DNA of 64,000 nt, taken from contig JAXMFU010000010.1 in NCBI GenBank assembly GCA_046347625.1, forward strand, positions 14,954 through 78,953. The letters run 5' to 3'. The DNA is from CAIMUS01 sp046347625. Lineage in GTDB: Bacteria; Pseudomonadota; Gammaproteobacteria; Competibacterales; Competibacteraceae. Of this stretch, positions 50,612 to 59,789 are shown piece by piece (position 1 is the stretch's first letter; the number at the start of each line of letters is the position of its first letter). Under the pieces are notes generated by a model, which was not told the origin of the DNA, made no database searches, and saw only the letters and a program-made list of their open reading frames with translations. A program made the position numbers and the translations under genes.

Positions 50612-51937
50612 CTACCCGACTTCGGTGGAAGGTTTTCGCCGGGGACGACGGGATCGCCGCCGGCGCGATTCAGGTTTAGGCTTGGCGGCCGGTTCGAGCA
50701 CCTGCTGACGGGCGGCTTCGTCCATGTCGATAAAGCGGGTCCACCATTGCGCCAAAGGCTCCAGTTCCGGATCGGCCTCCGCTCGCAACAGTAAAAAATC
50801 GTAGGCGGCCCGAAAGCGGGGATGGGCCAGCAGACGCAGCGGTCGCTTGCCGGTCGTGATTGCCAGGCGTGCTTGCAGGTTCCAGATCTCCTGCATGGGC
50901 AGGCTGAACCGGCGCGGCAGGGTAATATGTTTCAGTTGGGCGGACAGCACCTCGTCGGCCGCCGTCTGTAAGGCATCGGCCTCATTCAGGTCGGCGGCCA
51001 GCCAGTGCTTGCTTCGATCCTGCAAAGGCTCCCACAACAGCGCCCCGAACAGAAAGGCCGGAGTGACCGATCGACCCTCGGCGAGTCGAGTATCGGTATT
51101 GGCCAATGCGCGCGCCAGCAAAGTTTTAGGAAAATGCTTTTGCTGCCGGCTCAGGCAGCGTTCCGTCGCCGGGAACAAATGGCCGAACAGTCGATAGTGC
51201 CGTAACAACTCGAAAGTCTCCACCCCGTAGCCGCCGAGAAACAGCTTAAGAACCTCGTCGAACAGGCGGGCCGGTGGAATTTCTTCCAGCAGCCGTCCCA
51301 GCTTGAGCAGCGGCGCCTCGGTGTCGGGATGGAGACGAAAACCCAACTTGGCGGCGAAGCGCACCGCCCGCAGCATCCGCACGGGATCTTCCCGATAACG
51401 CTGTTCCGGCTCACCGATCAGGCGCAGCAGACCGGCCTTGAGATCGGCCATCCCGCCGGTGTAATCCAGTACGGAGAAATTGGCGATATCATAATACAGC
51501 GCGTTTACCGTAAAATCCCGCCGCCTTGCATCTTCCTCGATGCTGCCGTAGACATTGTCCCGCAGTAGACGGCCGTTGGCGTTGAACTGAATACCGGTGG
51601 GCCGCTCTTCTTCTTCATCCGTTTCGCTCTGGGCCGCGCGGAAGGTCGCCACTTCGATAATTTCATCGCCGAACTGCACATGCGCCAGCCGAAAGCGCCG
51701 CCCGATCAGGCGGCAGTTACGGAACAGCTTATAAATGGCCTCCGGGTGGGCATCGGTGGCCACATCGAAATCCTTAGGCTCATGGCCCAGCAGCAGATCG
51801 CGCACGCCGCCACCCACCAGGCAGGCTCGGAAGCCGGCATTATGCAGCCGATACAGTACTTTGAGCGCATTAGGACTGATGCGGGCCCGGGAGATAGGGT
51901 GTTCGGCGCGGGGAATGATAAGAGGCTGGCTGGTCAT
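50612..51937 (-). CDS. pcnB: Poly(A) polymerase I
   Basis: A 441-residue class II nucleotidyltransferase adding poly(A) tails that mark RNA for decay. The ATG at 51937 starts MTSQPLIIPRAEHPISRARI. The catalytic site is GGGVRDLLLGHEPKDFDVATD (D-x-D). The RRDFTVNALYYD and RYREDPVRMLRAVRFAAKLGF segments are family hallmarks. A basic tail (KPKPESRRRRSRRPRRKP) suits RNA binding. A CCA-adding enzyme is similar, but length and tail favour PcnB. Confidence 0.93.
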   Translation of the reverse strand: MTSQPLIIPRAEHPISRARISPNALKVLYRLHNAGFRACLVGGGVRDLLLGHEPKDFDVATDAHPEAIYKLFRNCRLIGRRFRLAHVQFGDEIIEVATFRAAQSETDEEEERPTGIQFNANGRLLRDNVYGSIEEDARRRDFTVNALYYDIANFSVLDYTGGMADLKAGLLRLIGEPEQRYREDPVRMLRAVRFAAKLGFRLHPDTEAPLLKLGRLLEEIPPARLFDEVLKLFLGGYGVETFELLRHYRLFGHLFPATERCLSRQQKHFPKTLLARALANTDTRLAEGRSVTPAFLFGALLWEPLQDRSKHWLAADLNEADALQTAADEVLSAQLKHITLPRRFSLPMQEIWNLQARLAITTGKRPLRLLAHPRFRAAYDFLLLRAEADPELEPLAQWWTRFIDMDEAARQQVLEPAAKPKPESRRRRSRRPRRKPSTEVG

Positions 51938-51967
51938 GGCACCCTGAACGGTGTCTCGAGAAGGCAC

Positions 51968-51995
51968 TTGTGCCCTTGGCAAGAGTGCGTATAAT
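51968..51995 (+). promoter_or_regulatory. Promoter of tRNA-Glu gene
   Basis: TTGTGC (51968-51973), 16-base spacer, TATAAT (51990-51995), about 28 bases ahead of the mature tRNA. It lies in the region divergent from pcnB. Confidence 0.6.
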
Positions 51996-52023
51996 ACCAC
52001 TCTCTTTTTTGTCCAGCCATGCC

Positions 52024-52099
52024 GCTCCCTTCGTCTAGTGGCCCAGGACTCCGCCCTCTCACGGCGGCAACAGGGGTTCGAACCCCCTAGGGAGCGCCA
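52024..52099 (+). tRNA. tRNA-Glu (anticodon CTC)
   Basis: Full cloverleaf with encoded CCA: acceptor GCTCCCT / AGGGAGC, D arm GTCTAGTGGCCCAGGAC, anticodon arm CCGCC-CTCTCAC-GGCGG with CTC at the anticodon, and T arm GGGGTTCGAACCCC. The body matches gammaproteobacterial tRNA-Glu closely, but most bacteria use UUC here. A CTC tRNA reads only GAG, so another tRNA-Glu (UUC) should exist elsewhere. Confidence 0.95.
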
Positions 52100-52166
52100 A
52101 ATTCATCAAGCACCTACCCGCTGTAGCTCGCCAGCCTATCCAATAGTCGGCCAATACACAGTCAGC

Positions 52167-52254
52167 GTAGCCTGGATGCAGCGAAGCGGGCGCAGCGAAA
52201 TCCAGGCTCCGCGCTGAACCCTGGCTTGCGGCCTTTGGCCTGCATCCAGGCTAC
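52167..52254. repeat. Palindromic repeat, GTAGCCTGGATG family
   Basis: GTAGCCTGGATGCAGCGAAG on the left, GCATCCAGGCTAC on the right, with inner GCGGCCTTTGGCC. A variant of the family at 19458 in which CCGG became CTGG. Confidence 0.8.
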
Positions 52255-52262
52255 CTCGACTT

Positions 52263-52853
52263 CTACTTCTTCACCTGAGAGGGTTTCCACTCCCGCGCCA
52301 ACCGTTGCGCTTCGGCAATCTGGGTCGTGGTCATCTCCTCGGCCAGCCGCGCCCGATTGATCTCGGCTTTCTGGTCGCCCTGCTTGGCCGCCAGATCGAA
52401 CCACATATACGCCTGAATAAGATTCCTCTCGGTGCCCTGGCCCCATTTATACATTACCCCGAGGTTACTCTGAGCCGGCGCATAGCCCTGCTCGGCGGCT
52501 TGCCGGAGCCACTTTACGGCTTCCTTATCATCCTGTAGCACCCCGCGGCCTTTGCCGTACATGACGCCAAGATTGCTTTGAGCCGGCGCATAGCCCTGCT
52601 CGGCGGCTTGCCGGAGCCATTTTGCCGCCTCTTTGAAATCCTTCTCGGTACCTTGGCCCTTAAGATACATCTCTCCGAGTTTGTACTGCGCCTTGGGGTC
52701 ACCCTTGGCAGCCTGGCGCTGGAATTTACGGAGCGCCGTCGCGTAATCGCCACGTTCGTAGGCTGACGCTCCCTTCTCGTAATCCGCCCAAACCGGCGCC
52801 AGCATCCCGAAGAGCAACACCATCCATCCTATCCGCTTGAGTAAACCTGTCAT
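52263..52853 (-). CDS. Sel1-repeat protein, secreted
   Basis: A 196-residue protein from the ATG at 52853. Residues 1-24 are a signal peptide (IGWMVLLFGMLAPVWA). Then come about four TPR-like Sel1 repeats, two of them nearly identical (KWLRQAAEQGYAPAQSNLGV occurs twice, 36 residues apart). The last part is charged. Sel1 proteins mediate protein contacts in envelope processes. The identical repeats can recombine, so copy number may vary. Confidence 0.9.
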   Translation of the reverse strand: MTGLLKRIGWMVLLFGMLAPVWADYEKGASAYERGDYATALRKFQRQAAKGDPKAQYKLGEMYLKGQGTEKDFKEAAKWLRQAAEQGYAPAQSNLGVMYGKGRGVLQDDKEAVKWLRQAAEQGYAPAQSNLGVMYKWGQGTERNLIQAYMWFDLAAKQGDQKAEINRARLAEEMTTTQIAEAQRLAREWKPSQVKK

Positions 52854-53139
52854 CGCGTCGTCACCTGAATGATTTACCTCTAACTTTAGCATCGAACTCA
52901 GGAACAGGCATAAATTCCTCAAGGTTGGCGACACTCGGAACCGTGCAACCTGCGACGCCGCTTCCAGCGCCGGCTGCTGACCGTCGCCGTGAGATCCGTA
53001 TCCAAGCCTGGTGCGGCGAATTGTTATATGATGTACCTGCTACATAAGTACGCTAGTGCTTCTCATTAAGCCATAAGTCCAGTGATGCTTAAAGCTGGCT
53101 TTATGGGAAAACTCCAGTTACCACCCCAAAAGGTTACCC

Positions 53140-54180
53140 ATGAAACCGCTCTTCATCGCCCTAAAAGGCGCCTTATTATTCCTGATCTTAAGCCTGCCGA
53201 CAGGCCCCTCATGGGCGCTGTCGTTCAATCAGGTCTTTATATTCGGCGATAGCTTTTCCGACGCCGGCAATAACGCCATCCTTTTCGATACCTATGAAAA
53301 CCGCGCTAGAACACCCGTACCGATTGCTTCGCCGGCTTTCATACCGACGGCCCCTTATGAATCCAACCGCTATTCCAATGGTCCGGTTTGGGCGGAACAG
53401 TTTGCCACCCGCTTGGGACTGAGTGCAACCGCATCCCTCAGTGGTGGTACTGATTATGCCTATGGCGGTGCCCGCACGGGACCGCTGGGGACGACTCTGC
53501 CAACGCCTCCGAGCCTGCTGGATCAAGTCAGCAATCAGTTCCTGCAGACTTATCATGGTAACGCTCCGACGGATGCACTGTATGTTCTGGCCGGTGGCGG
53601 TAACGATGCCCGTGATGCTTTTAAAACCTTCGTGGAAGGTGGTGATCCGACCCAGATTATCAGCGATTATGTAAACAATATGAACTCACTGATTACCACG
53701 CTGGCGGCGGCGAATGCGACGCAAATCGTGGTATGGAATGTACCCGATATCGGCCTGGCTCCGGCAATCGCAGTGAAAGGTTCTGGCGCTAGCGCTGCTG
53801 CCACAAGCTTGGCCAGGCGGATGAACGATGGTCTGGACGCGGTTCTCGATACGCTGCAAACCACCCTGGCGGTCGATATCATTCGCTTCGATACCTTCGG
53901 CTTGATACAAAATCTAGTCGATAATTCAATCGCTTATGGCTTGGATGGTAGCACGATACCCTGCGCATTCGAGGTCCGATGTATTGCAAACCCTGACGGT
54001 CGCTTATTCTGGGACGGGGTTCATCTCACTACGGCTGGTTATAGCCGGGTTGCCGACGCCATGCTACAGGCGATACCTGAGCCCGCTACGTTGTTGTTGC
54101 TGATCCTGGGCTTAAGTCTGGTACTGATACGTCGCCGTAGTACTTATTTCCAGTCCGGAGTTGCTGCACTTCCACAATAA
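53140..54180 (+). CDS. GDSL/SGNH hydrolase with PEP-CTERM anchor
   Basis: A 346-residue exported lipase/esterase-type protein. Signal peptide about 1-26. Block I IFGDSFSDAGN has the nucleophile S38; block III is LAGGGNDA; block V WDGVHLTTAGY carries the catalytic Asp and His. The C-terminus AIPEPATLLLLILGLSLVLI followed by RRR is a PEP-CTERM sorting signal, cut by an exosortase. The substrate is unknown. Followed by a chagasin-type inhibitor and a second PEP-CTERM gene. Confidence 0.92.
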   Translation: MKPLFIALKGALLFLILSLPTGPSWALSFNQVFIFGDSFSDAGNNAILFDTYENRARTPVPIASPAFIPTAPYESNRYSNGPVWAEQFATRLGLSATASLSGGTDYAYGGARTGPLGTTLPTPPSLLDQVSNQFLQTYHGNAPTDALYVLAGGGNDARDAFKTFVEGGDPTQIISDYVNNMNSLITTLAAANATQIVVWNVPDIGLAPAIAVKGSGASAAATSLARRMNDGLDAVLDTLQTTLAVDIIRFDTFGLIQNLVDNSIAYGLDGSTIPCAFEVRCIANPDGRLFWDGVHLTTAGYSRVADAMLQAIPEPATLLLLILGLSLVLIRRRSTYFQSGVAALPQ

Positions 54181-54203
54181 AACCGGCTGTGAGGTGAATA
54201 GAA

Positions 54204-54629
54204 TTGCGCAACTCACTGCGAATTTTTCTGGTTTGCGTCGGACTGTTGGTAGGTTGGGCGTTGCCGTTCGGCCGGATGCAGGTTCATGCAGAGGAAACTG
54301 CTATGTCCGTGATCACCCTCACGCAGGCGGATCAAGGTAAATCCATCACCCTGCAGCCGGGACAGACCCTGGTGGTGGAACTGCCGGAAAACCCCACCAC
54401 CGGGTTCCGCTGGGCCATCGCCCGGAATGACGAAGAGACCCTGGCGTTGCGCAAGTCCGATTATAAGCCGGCCGCCGGTGTCGGCGTCGGCGGTGGTGGC
54501 CGGCGCACTTTCACCTTCATCGCAAAGAAACCCGGCAGTGTAGTCCTGCAATTCAAAAACTGGCGGAAGTGGGAGGGAGACTCCTCGGTCACCCGGCGCT
54601 TCGGCGTTATAGTCGATGTGGGCGGTTGA
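54204..54629 (+). CDS. Chagasin-family (I42) cysteine protease inhibitor
   Basis: A 141-residue protein starting at a TTG (54204) with GAGGTG upstream. Signal peptide about 1-29. The inhibitor domain shows NPTTGFRW, the loop that enters the protease active site, the middle loop GVGVGGGGRRTFTF, and KPGSVVLQFKNWRKWE. It would act in the periplasm or outside on papain-like proteases. Located between two PEP-CTERM genes. Confidence 0.87.
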   Translation: MRNSLRIFLVCVGLLVGWALPFGRMQVHAEETAMSVITLTQADQGKSITLQPGQTLVVELPENPTTGFRWAIARNDEETLALRKSDYKPAAGVGVGGGGRRTFTFIAKKPGSVVLQFKNWRKWEGDSSVTRRFGVIVDVGG

Positions 54630-54788
54630 GTCACCCGCTAAAGTATCCACCGATCATGCCCGCCGCCAGGAAGGTATTTCAAGTTTTACCGTTCTTGATA
54701 ACAAGACCCTGGACAGCGTATAGTGCCACCTACTGCTACTCCAGCAGGCGACATAAATCCCATAAACAAACTTCAGATCGGTAAAATC

Positions 54789-55397
54789 ATGAACAAACTC
54801 TTGAGCAAACTCACCGTTACTGCCGTAACTACCATGGTGCTTTCTGGAGCGCTCGCCTTGAGTGTCAGCACTCCAGCACAAGCGCTCACGTTCAACTATA
54901 GCTTCGTGACCGATACGGGTTATTCGGGGAACGGCCAGTTCAGTTACACCGGAAACCCAGCGACGGTTTCAGCAACCGGGTCAGGTCCGGTGGCTCCCTT
55001 GCAGTCCCTTTCGCTTTCCGTTTTCGATCCTGCCAACAGCTTGCTCGATAGCGGTAATTCAGTTGTCAACGGCTTCTCGAGCGATTCCTACCTCCGCTTC
55101 GACTTTAATGCGCTGACGGAAACACTGAGCATCTTGGATACCAATACCGCCGCCTCCGGCAGCAATCCATACTACTTCATCAGTAATGCTGTCGATAGCA
55201 ACGGTACTCCTATTACCGCCCCCGGCAGTGCTTTTTATCTCTTCGCGTTTTCGCTATCAGGTACGTATACATTGCTCGGTTCCACCTCCAGCATTCAAGT
55301 ATCCAGTGTACCTGAACCTACTTCTTTAGGCTTATTGGCCTTGGGAGGATTAGCGGTGGGTTATGCGAAGAGGAAGAAACAAAAAGGCGAAGGATAG
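54789..55397 (+). CDS. PEP-CTERM exported protein
   Basis: A 202-residue protein from the ATG at 54789 (signal peptide about 1-33, ending PAQA). The body is Ser/Gly/Thr-rich and beta-like (FNYSFVTDTGYSGNGQFSY). The end SSVPEPTSLGLLALGGLAVG plus YAKRKKQ is a clear PEP-CTERM tail. Such proteins are surface or biofilm components; the specific role is unknown. The exosortase is not in the window. Confidence 0.9.
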   Translation: MNKLLSKLTVTAVTTMVLSGALALSVSTPAQALTFNYSFVTDTGYSGNGQFSYTGNPATVSATGSGPVAPLQSLSLSVFDPANSLLDSGNSVVNGFSSDSYLRFDFNALTETLSILDTNTAASGSNPYYFISNAVDSNGTPITAPGSAFYLFAFSLSGTYTLLGSTSSIQVSSVPEPTSLGLLALGGLAVGYAKRKKQKGEG

Positions 55398-55499
55398 GAA
55401 ATTGACTCGGCGCTAAGGTGCCCGCTATCGGGTCAACCATTCGCAAGGGTGTTACGGGCGCATCGTAACCCGACAGGAAGCCGCTCAGGGTAACTCGGC

Positions 55500-55573
55500 T
55501 GTCGGGTTACGGCGCGCGCGGAACGGTTCTGCTAACTCCACGGTCGGTGCCAAGCGCGCCTAACCCGACCTAC
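55500..55573. repeat. Palindromic repeat, TGTCGGGTTACG family
   Basis: TGTCGGGTTACGGCGCGCG on the left and GCGCGCCTAACCCGACCTAC on the right. Its right end lies inside the DUF5615 reading frame and provides the stop codon. Confidence 0.85.
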
Positions 55574-55761
55574 CAGGCTAACAGATCGCTATCCTGGCTA
55601 AATAACGCCCTACCAAGCTGAGTCGCCCGGGCAAGTAGTTGATTATCATCCAACTCAGCAGATCCATCTTCGTATGCTGTGATTACGTCGACACCACGCC
55701 GCCGAAGTCCCTCCGTAATGGCGGCATGTACGTGATGATCCATATATAACCGCAGGCTCAA
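55570..55761 (-). pseudogene. DUF5615 PIN-like toxin, truncated by repeat
   Basis: A 63-codon frame starting at a TTG that overlaps the DUF433 stop. It shows the DUF5615 start LRLYMDHHVHAAITEGLRRR, then GVDVITAYEDG and FSQDSDLLAW. Full members have about 110 to 120 residues. The frame ends at a TAG (55572-55570) inside the palindromic repeat, and no continuation is seen beyond the repeat. The toxin is therefore likely nonfunctional. Confidence 0.78.
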
Positions 55762-56069
55762 GGCAACCGACTCAGCAGATTAAGCTTGTGACGAAGCGGC
55801 GACTCGCCCAAACGAGCTTTAATGGCGGCACCTTGCTGTAGCTGTTCTTCGAGCGCTCGGTCCATTTCTTCCTGATGATCGTAGTAATAGGCAAGAGCGC
55901 TATGGATTTGCCCCAGACTCAAATAAGGATGTTGCCGTTGAATTTCTTCTGCATCCCAGTGATAAGCCAGGCGATCGAGAACAACTTCTATAACTTTTGT
56001 CCGAGTACCGGTCAGATAAGGCACGCCGTCGCTCGTCACGTCGATATGGGGATAGGCTAATGCAAGCAT
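55758..56069 (-). CDS. DUF433 antitoxin-like protein
   Basis: A 103-residue protein from the ATG at 56069. VTSDGVPYLTGTRTKVIEVV and HPYLSLGQIHSALAYYYDHQ are the DUF433 pattern; the C-terminal helix EMDRALEEQLQQ would bind the toxin. It overlaps the DUF5615 remnant. The second DUF433 gene of the window (at 1650) has also lost its partner. Confidence 0.85.
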   Translation of the reverse strand: MLALAYPHIDVTSDGVPYLTGTRTKVIEVVLDRLAYHWDAEEIQRQHPYLSLGQIHSALAYYYDHQEEMDRALEEQLQQGAAIKARLGESPLRHKLNLLSRLP

Positions 56070-56156
56070 GAGCAAATAAAGGCTTCTTTACGATTCAAAG
56101 GATTGAAAGACAAATTCAGCGAGAATATACACCAGGTAATCTTCTAAAGCGATATT

Positions 56157-58254
56157 TCATAAACCTTTTATCCTATTCCAAAAATCGCGCAGCGCCTGAC
56201 CGACGCCGCTCCGCGGGCGTCTGTCCGGCATTGCTGGCTGGCTTTCACTGACTGTACTTGCTGACCGGACGGCTTGACCTCGGGCAAGACGGAAGCCGAT
56301 GCGGCCGTCGCGGTAGGCGGGATCGCTGCGGTAGCGCTGGGCGGAACGCGCGCTCCCGCCGTCGTTGAACCAGCTACCGCCGTGCAGGACGCGCTCCGCA
56401 CCCTCCGCAGGGCCAACAGGGTCGGTCACAGTAGCCGATGGATAAGCCCCATACCAGTCTTGACACCACTCCCAGACATTGCCATGCATCTGGTACAGAC
56501 CCCAGCTATTACAGGGCAATGCCTTTACATCCACCGTCTCTTCTCGATATTTCCCTTTTTGGCCGCCGGCATAGGGATAAGTACCGTCGTAATTGACCTG
56601 CGCCGGGCTGATCTGATCGCCGAACCAGAATGGTGTGGTCGTTCCCGCCCGGCAGGCGTATTCCCATTCCGCTTCCGTCGGCAGCCGGAAACCGCCATCC
56701 GGCGACAACTGGTTCAATCGCTCAATAAATCGCTGCACGTCATCCCAACTTACTTGTTCCACCGGCCGTTCTTTCCCTTTGAACCGGCTCGGATTGTCGC
56801 CCATTACTTCGTACCACAAAGCCTGGGTACAGGCCGTGTCTGCTAACCAGAAACCTTCGGTTAGAATCACGTAGTGTTGGGTTTCGTTATCAAGGCGCTC
56901 CGCCTCGCTTACCGGCGAACCCATTGTAAACTCGCCCGGCACAATCCAGCGCAAGCGCTGCGCAACACCCTGAATACGGCAATCGGTGTAAAGTCCGTAC
57001 TCATCCAGCCCGATGGCTTCCGCCCAATCGGGCCGTTCAATGCCGTCGATGGTCAGTTCCTTTAGGCCCATGCGTAGCCTTAACCGCCCGTCCCGATTCA
57101 GGGAAATAGGCTGTTCGAGCAATTGGATTTGCCAGGTGCTGGACAGGTTATCTTCTTCAATCCAGCGATACGAAATATATGGTGCCTGGATCTGGATATT
57201 CGCCAGCAGATTACCCGGCGCGTCGAGGCTGGTTGCGGATATCGTTTGGACAATCTCTTCCAAGTACAGCACCTGACCGCGTTGTAACAACTTATAGTTC
57301 CTGGGCGTCTGTCCCTGGCCAAGCAGCCAAATGAACTGCCCCAGATCGATTCCTACCGGAAACAGCAGCGGCTTGCCCGCCCGTAGTTGTGGCAAATGTG
57401 CCGCCATCCAGGCAGCCGCCAGCAGTACGTTTTGCCACACGTCTTCATGCTGTCGCGGACTCACTCGCTGGAACCAGGCTCGCGTTGCATCGGTAAAGGC
57501 GTTTTCGGTGTACAGCGTTTTGACGATCCGTTCCAGAAAACGACGCACTTCCGCCGGTGTGGGTGCTTGTTCCAGATCGGCGGCCAGCCAGCGCTCCTCA
57601 TGGCCGATGACGGGCGATAGATGGGCGTGGTGTTTTTCGATCAAGCCGGCAATCCGATGGCGCAGGGCGGAATCCTGCCACCGGAATTTCTCCCGATAGA
57701 TCGATGAGTAACTGACACTGGCCGGCCCACCCCTGGCGCTGCAACCGCGGTAGTCGTCGCAACATCTGCCCCTTGCCCAGCCGTTCGACGATGCGGGGCA
57801 GGTCCAGCGCCTATGCTTCCCATTGGGCGCCCAGCGCCAGTTTCAGGAACGGCCACAACCGGGACCAGCGCATCAACTCAGGTGACGGCGGCGGTTTGGC
57901 ATCGGCGGGAGCGCGAAGGTCCTGCTCATCCTGATAGGGCTCCGCCGTGCGAAACCAGAGCGGTTCATCGTGCGCCACTTCGGTTGGTTCCAATGTGCGT
58001 TGAGCTACGACCCGATAATAACGGGCTTTGGGGACTACCCGGGAAACAACCGAGGAAACGGTGGATGGCGGAACTTCCGGCGGTGACACCTTGGTCGGGA
58101 CCAACGGGCGTTGTGGCGGCGGTTTGGTGGCTTCCTTCGGCTTGGGGCGGGGTTCATAGCCCAGCGCGGCGGCCAGGGTGTCCAGGTGTGATTCATTGTG
58201 CGCCGCCAGGCAGATCAACAGGTCGGCCCGGCTCAACTGCGTTTGGTTGCGCAT
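56157..58254 (-). pseudogene. FGE-like (SUMF1) domain protein, broken by stop and frameshift
   Basis: Third gene of the TIR-MoxR operon, in two pieces. Piece 1 (58254-57811, 147 residues): helical start, Pro-rich linker, then LWFRTAEPYQDEQ and LMRWSRLWPFLKLALGAQWEA, ending at TAG. In the same frame beyond the TAG the sequence continues ALDLPRIVERLGKG and GWAGQCQLLIDL. Near 57700 the homologous frame switches to YREKFRWQDSALRHRIAGL, which joins piece 2 (from about 57644). Piece 2 has a helical part and, from its residue 231, an FGE-like domain (IVPGEFTMGSP, FRLPTEAEWEYACRAG, GNVWEWCQDWY, HGGSWFND). The catalytic Cys pair of true FGEs is absent. An intact ancestor would have about 700 residues. 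Sequencing error is possible. Confidence 0.7.
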
Positions 58255-58256
58255 GC

Positions 58257-59228
58257 TCAGCGTGCCCGCGTGGGGGATTTTTTCAACACGAACTGACTGA
58301 TCTTATCCAGCAACTTCATTTGTTCGTCCTCATCCCGGGCCAGTCTGATTACCGCGCGCAGCAGGTCCAGATACTCGGCCTGACCGGGTGGCGGCAGACC
58401 CTGAGCGATAGCCGCCTTGCGGTCTTCCAGCAACAATTCGCCGGCTTTGCGCCGCACCGCCTCGCTGGATTGCTTGAAGTGGACAGCACCCCGCCGGCAG
58501 AGAAACTCGAGCAATTCACCGTCGTCTTCCGGTAGGCTTAATTGCAGTACCAGACAGCGGCGCAGGAAGGCGACAGGTAGTTCGCGCTCTTCGTTGGTCG
58601 TGATCACCACCAGCGGCGGCGGGCAGTCCTGAGATTGGCGCACCGATTGGTTGCAATAGGGTACGGCAAAATCACCATTTCCCAGCGTTTCCAGCAGGCC
58701 GTTGGGCAGGTCGGCATCGGCCTTGTCGATTTCGTCGATCAGCAGCACGCTGCCTTGTTTAGGATTCCAGCCGTCCGGTTGGAGGGGCGCGGGTTCGAGG
58801 GGACTGGTGCAGTAGCGATGCTGGTCTTCGGCGGAACCCCAATCGAACACCCACCACAGCGGACCGGGACTGAGGAAACGCCGCGGGTCCAGGCGGTCGG
58901 CGATATATTGGGCCTGCCCCTGCGCCGCCAGCGTCTGCGCCTCGCCGAGTCGCCCTACGGCATCGAAACGCCATTGCAGGTCCTGAGATTCGGTCCGGGC
59001 ATTGACCACCACGGCTACGAACAGCCGTCCGGTCGCCACCGCCGCCGCCCGTGCCAACTGACTTTTGCCGGTACCCGGCTCGCCGCGAATGAGCAGGGGT
59101 CGGTCCGCCGCTTCCGCCGCCGCCAGCGCATGAGCGCTCTGCTCGTCGAAGAGATGTACCGCTTCGGGCCAGGAACCTTGTTTGGGCAGGTCGATTCGCC
59201 GGTCGATGGGATAGTGGTGAATGCTCAT
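58257..59228 (-). CDS. MoxR-type AAA+ ATPase
   Basis: A 323-residue AAA+ protein from the ATG at 59228, which overlaps the TIR gene's stop (ATGA). Walker A GEPGTGKS at 49-56 (K55), Walker B VLLIDE at 161-166, sensor 1 TTNEER at 211-216, arginine finger LRRC at 222-225. The insertion WRFDAVGRLGEAQ and the dynein-like AAA_5 fold are typical of MoxR proteins that act as chaperone-like motors with partner proteins. The gene reads intact while both neighbours are broken. In MoxR-centred conflict systems the ATPase regulates or loads an effector such as a TIR protein; that role is inferred here. Confidence 0.9.
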   Translation of the reverse strand: MSIHHYPIDRRIDLPKQGSWPEAVHLFDEQSAHALAAAEAADRPLLIRGEPGTGKSQLARAAAVATGRLFVAVVVNARTESQDLQWRFDAVGRLGEAQTLAAQGQAQYIADRLDPRRFLSPGPLWWVFDWGSAEDQHRYCTSPLEPAPLQPDGWNPKQGSVLLIDEIDKADADLPNGLLETLGNGDFAVPYCNQSVRQSQDCPPPLVVITTNEERELPVAFLRRCLVLQLSLPEDDGELLEFLCRRGAVHFKQSSEAVRRKAGELLLEDRKAAIAQGLPPPGQAEYLDLLRAVIRLARDEDEQMKLLDKISQFVLKKSPTRAR

Positions 59229-59789
59229 GGAAGGTCTCGTAGCATGAGAAGAAACGCCTGGATGGATTCCCATAATTCGTATTCATCCAATAATAGAATT
59301 CCCTCGCCTTGCCCACTGCCGATATAGATGATCCGCAATGATGGCAATGCTTCTAACAGTCGTTTCAACAAAGTCTTGTCGGAAAGCGGAGAGCCGTCGT
59401 GTTCCGGCGGTACGGTAATGTAGTAATGGCTTTCTTTACGCCGTTCGCGACCCGCCAGCTTGGCCCTTAATTGCTTTTGTTGGGTAGGACCGAATGGAAG
59501 CGGCGCCTCGCTTTTCATGACTTCGACCCAGATGGCTTTCTGAATTTCGATCAATGGATCGGTCTGGCCTATTCCCATTTCCAGGCCATCGACGGCAAAA
59601 CTGTCTTTGCCGACTACGCGAGGTCTGTTCCTGTTATCGTATTTTAATCTGAACCCAGCGGCTCTGTCGCCCAGAGAGGACACCAGCACCTCGGTTCCGG
59701 CTTCCGACTCCAGCGGTATGGCGACTGCTATACCGCTCTGCCAGGGATCGAAGGCGCATTGTGAACAACTCACTTGGTCTCTATCCACC

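Noticed and set aside
56157..57644. Genuine formylglycine-generating enzyme acting on a sulfatase
   Set aside because: The Cys pair after the GGSW segment is missing and no sulfatase gene is nearby.
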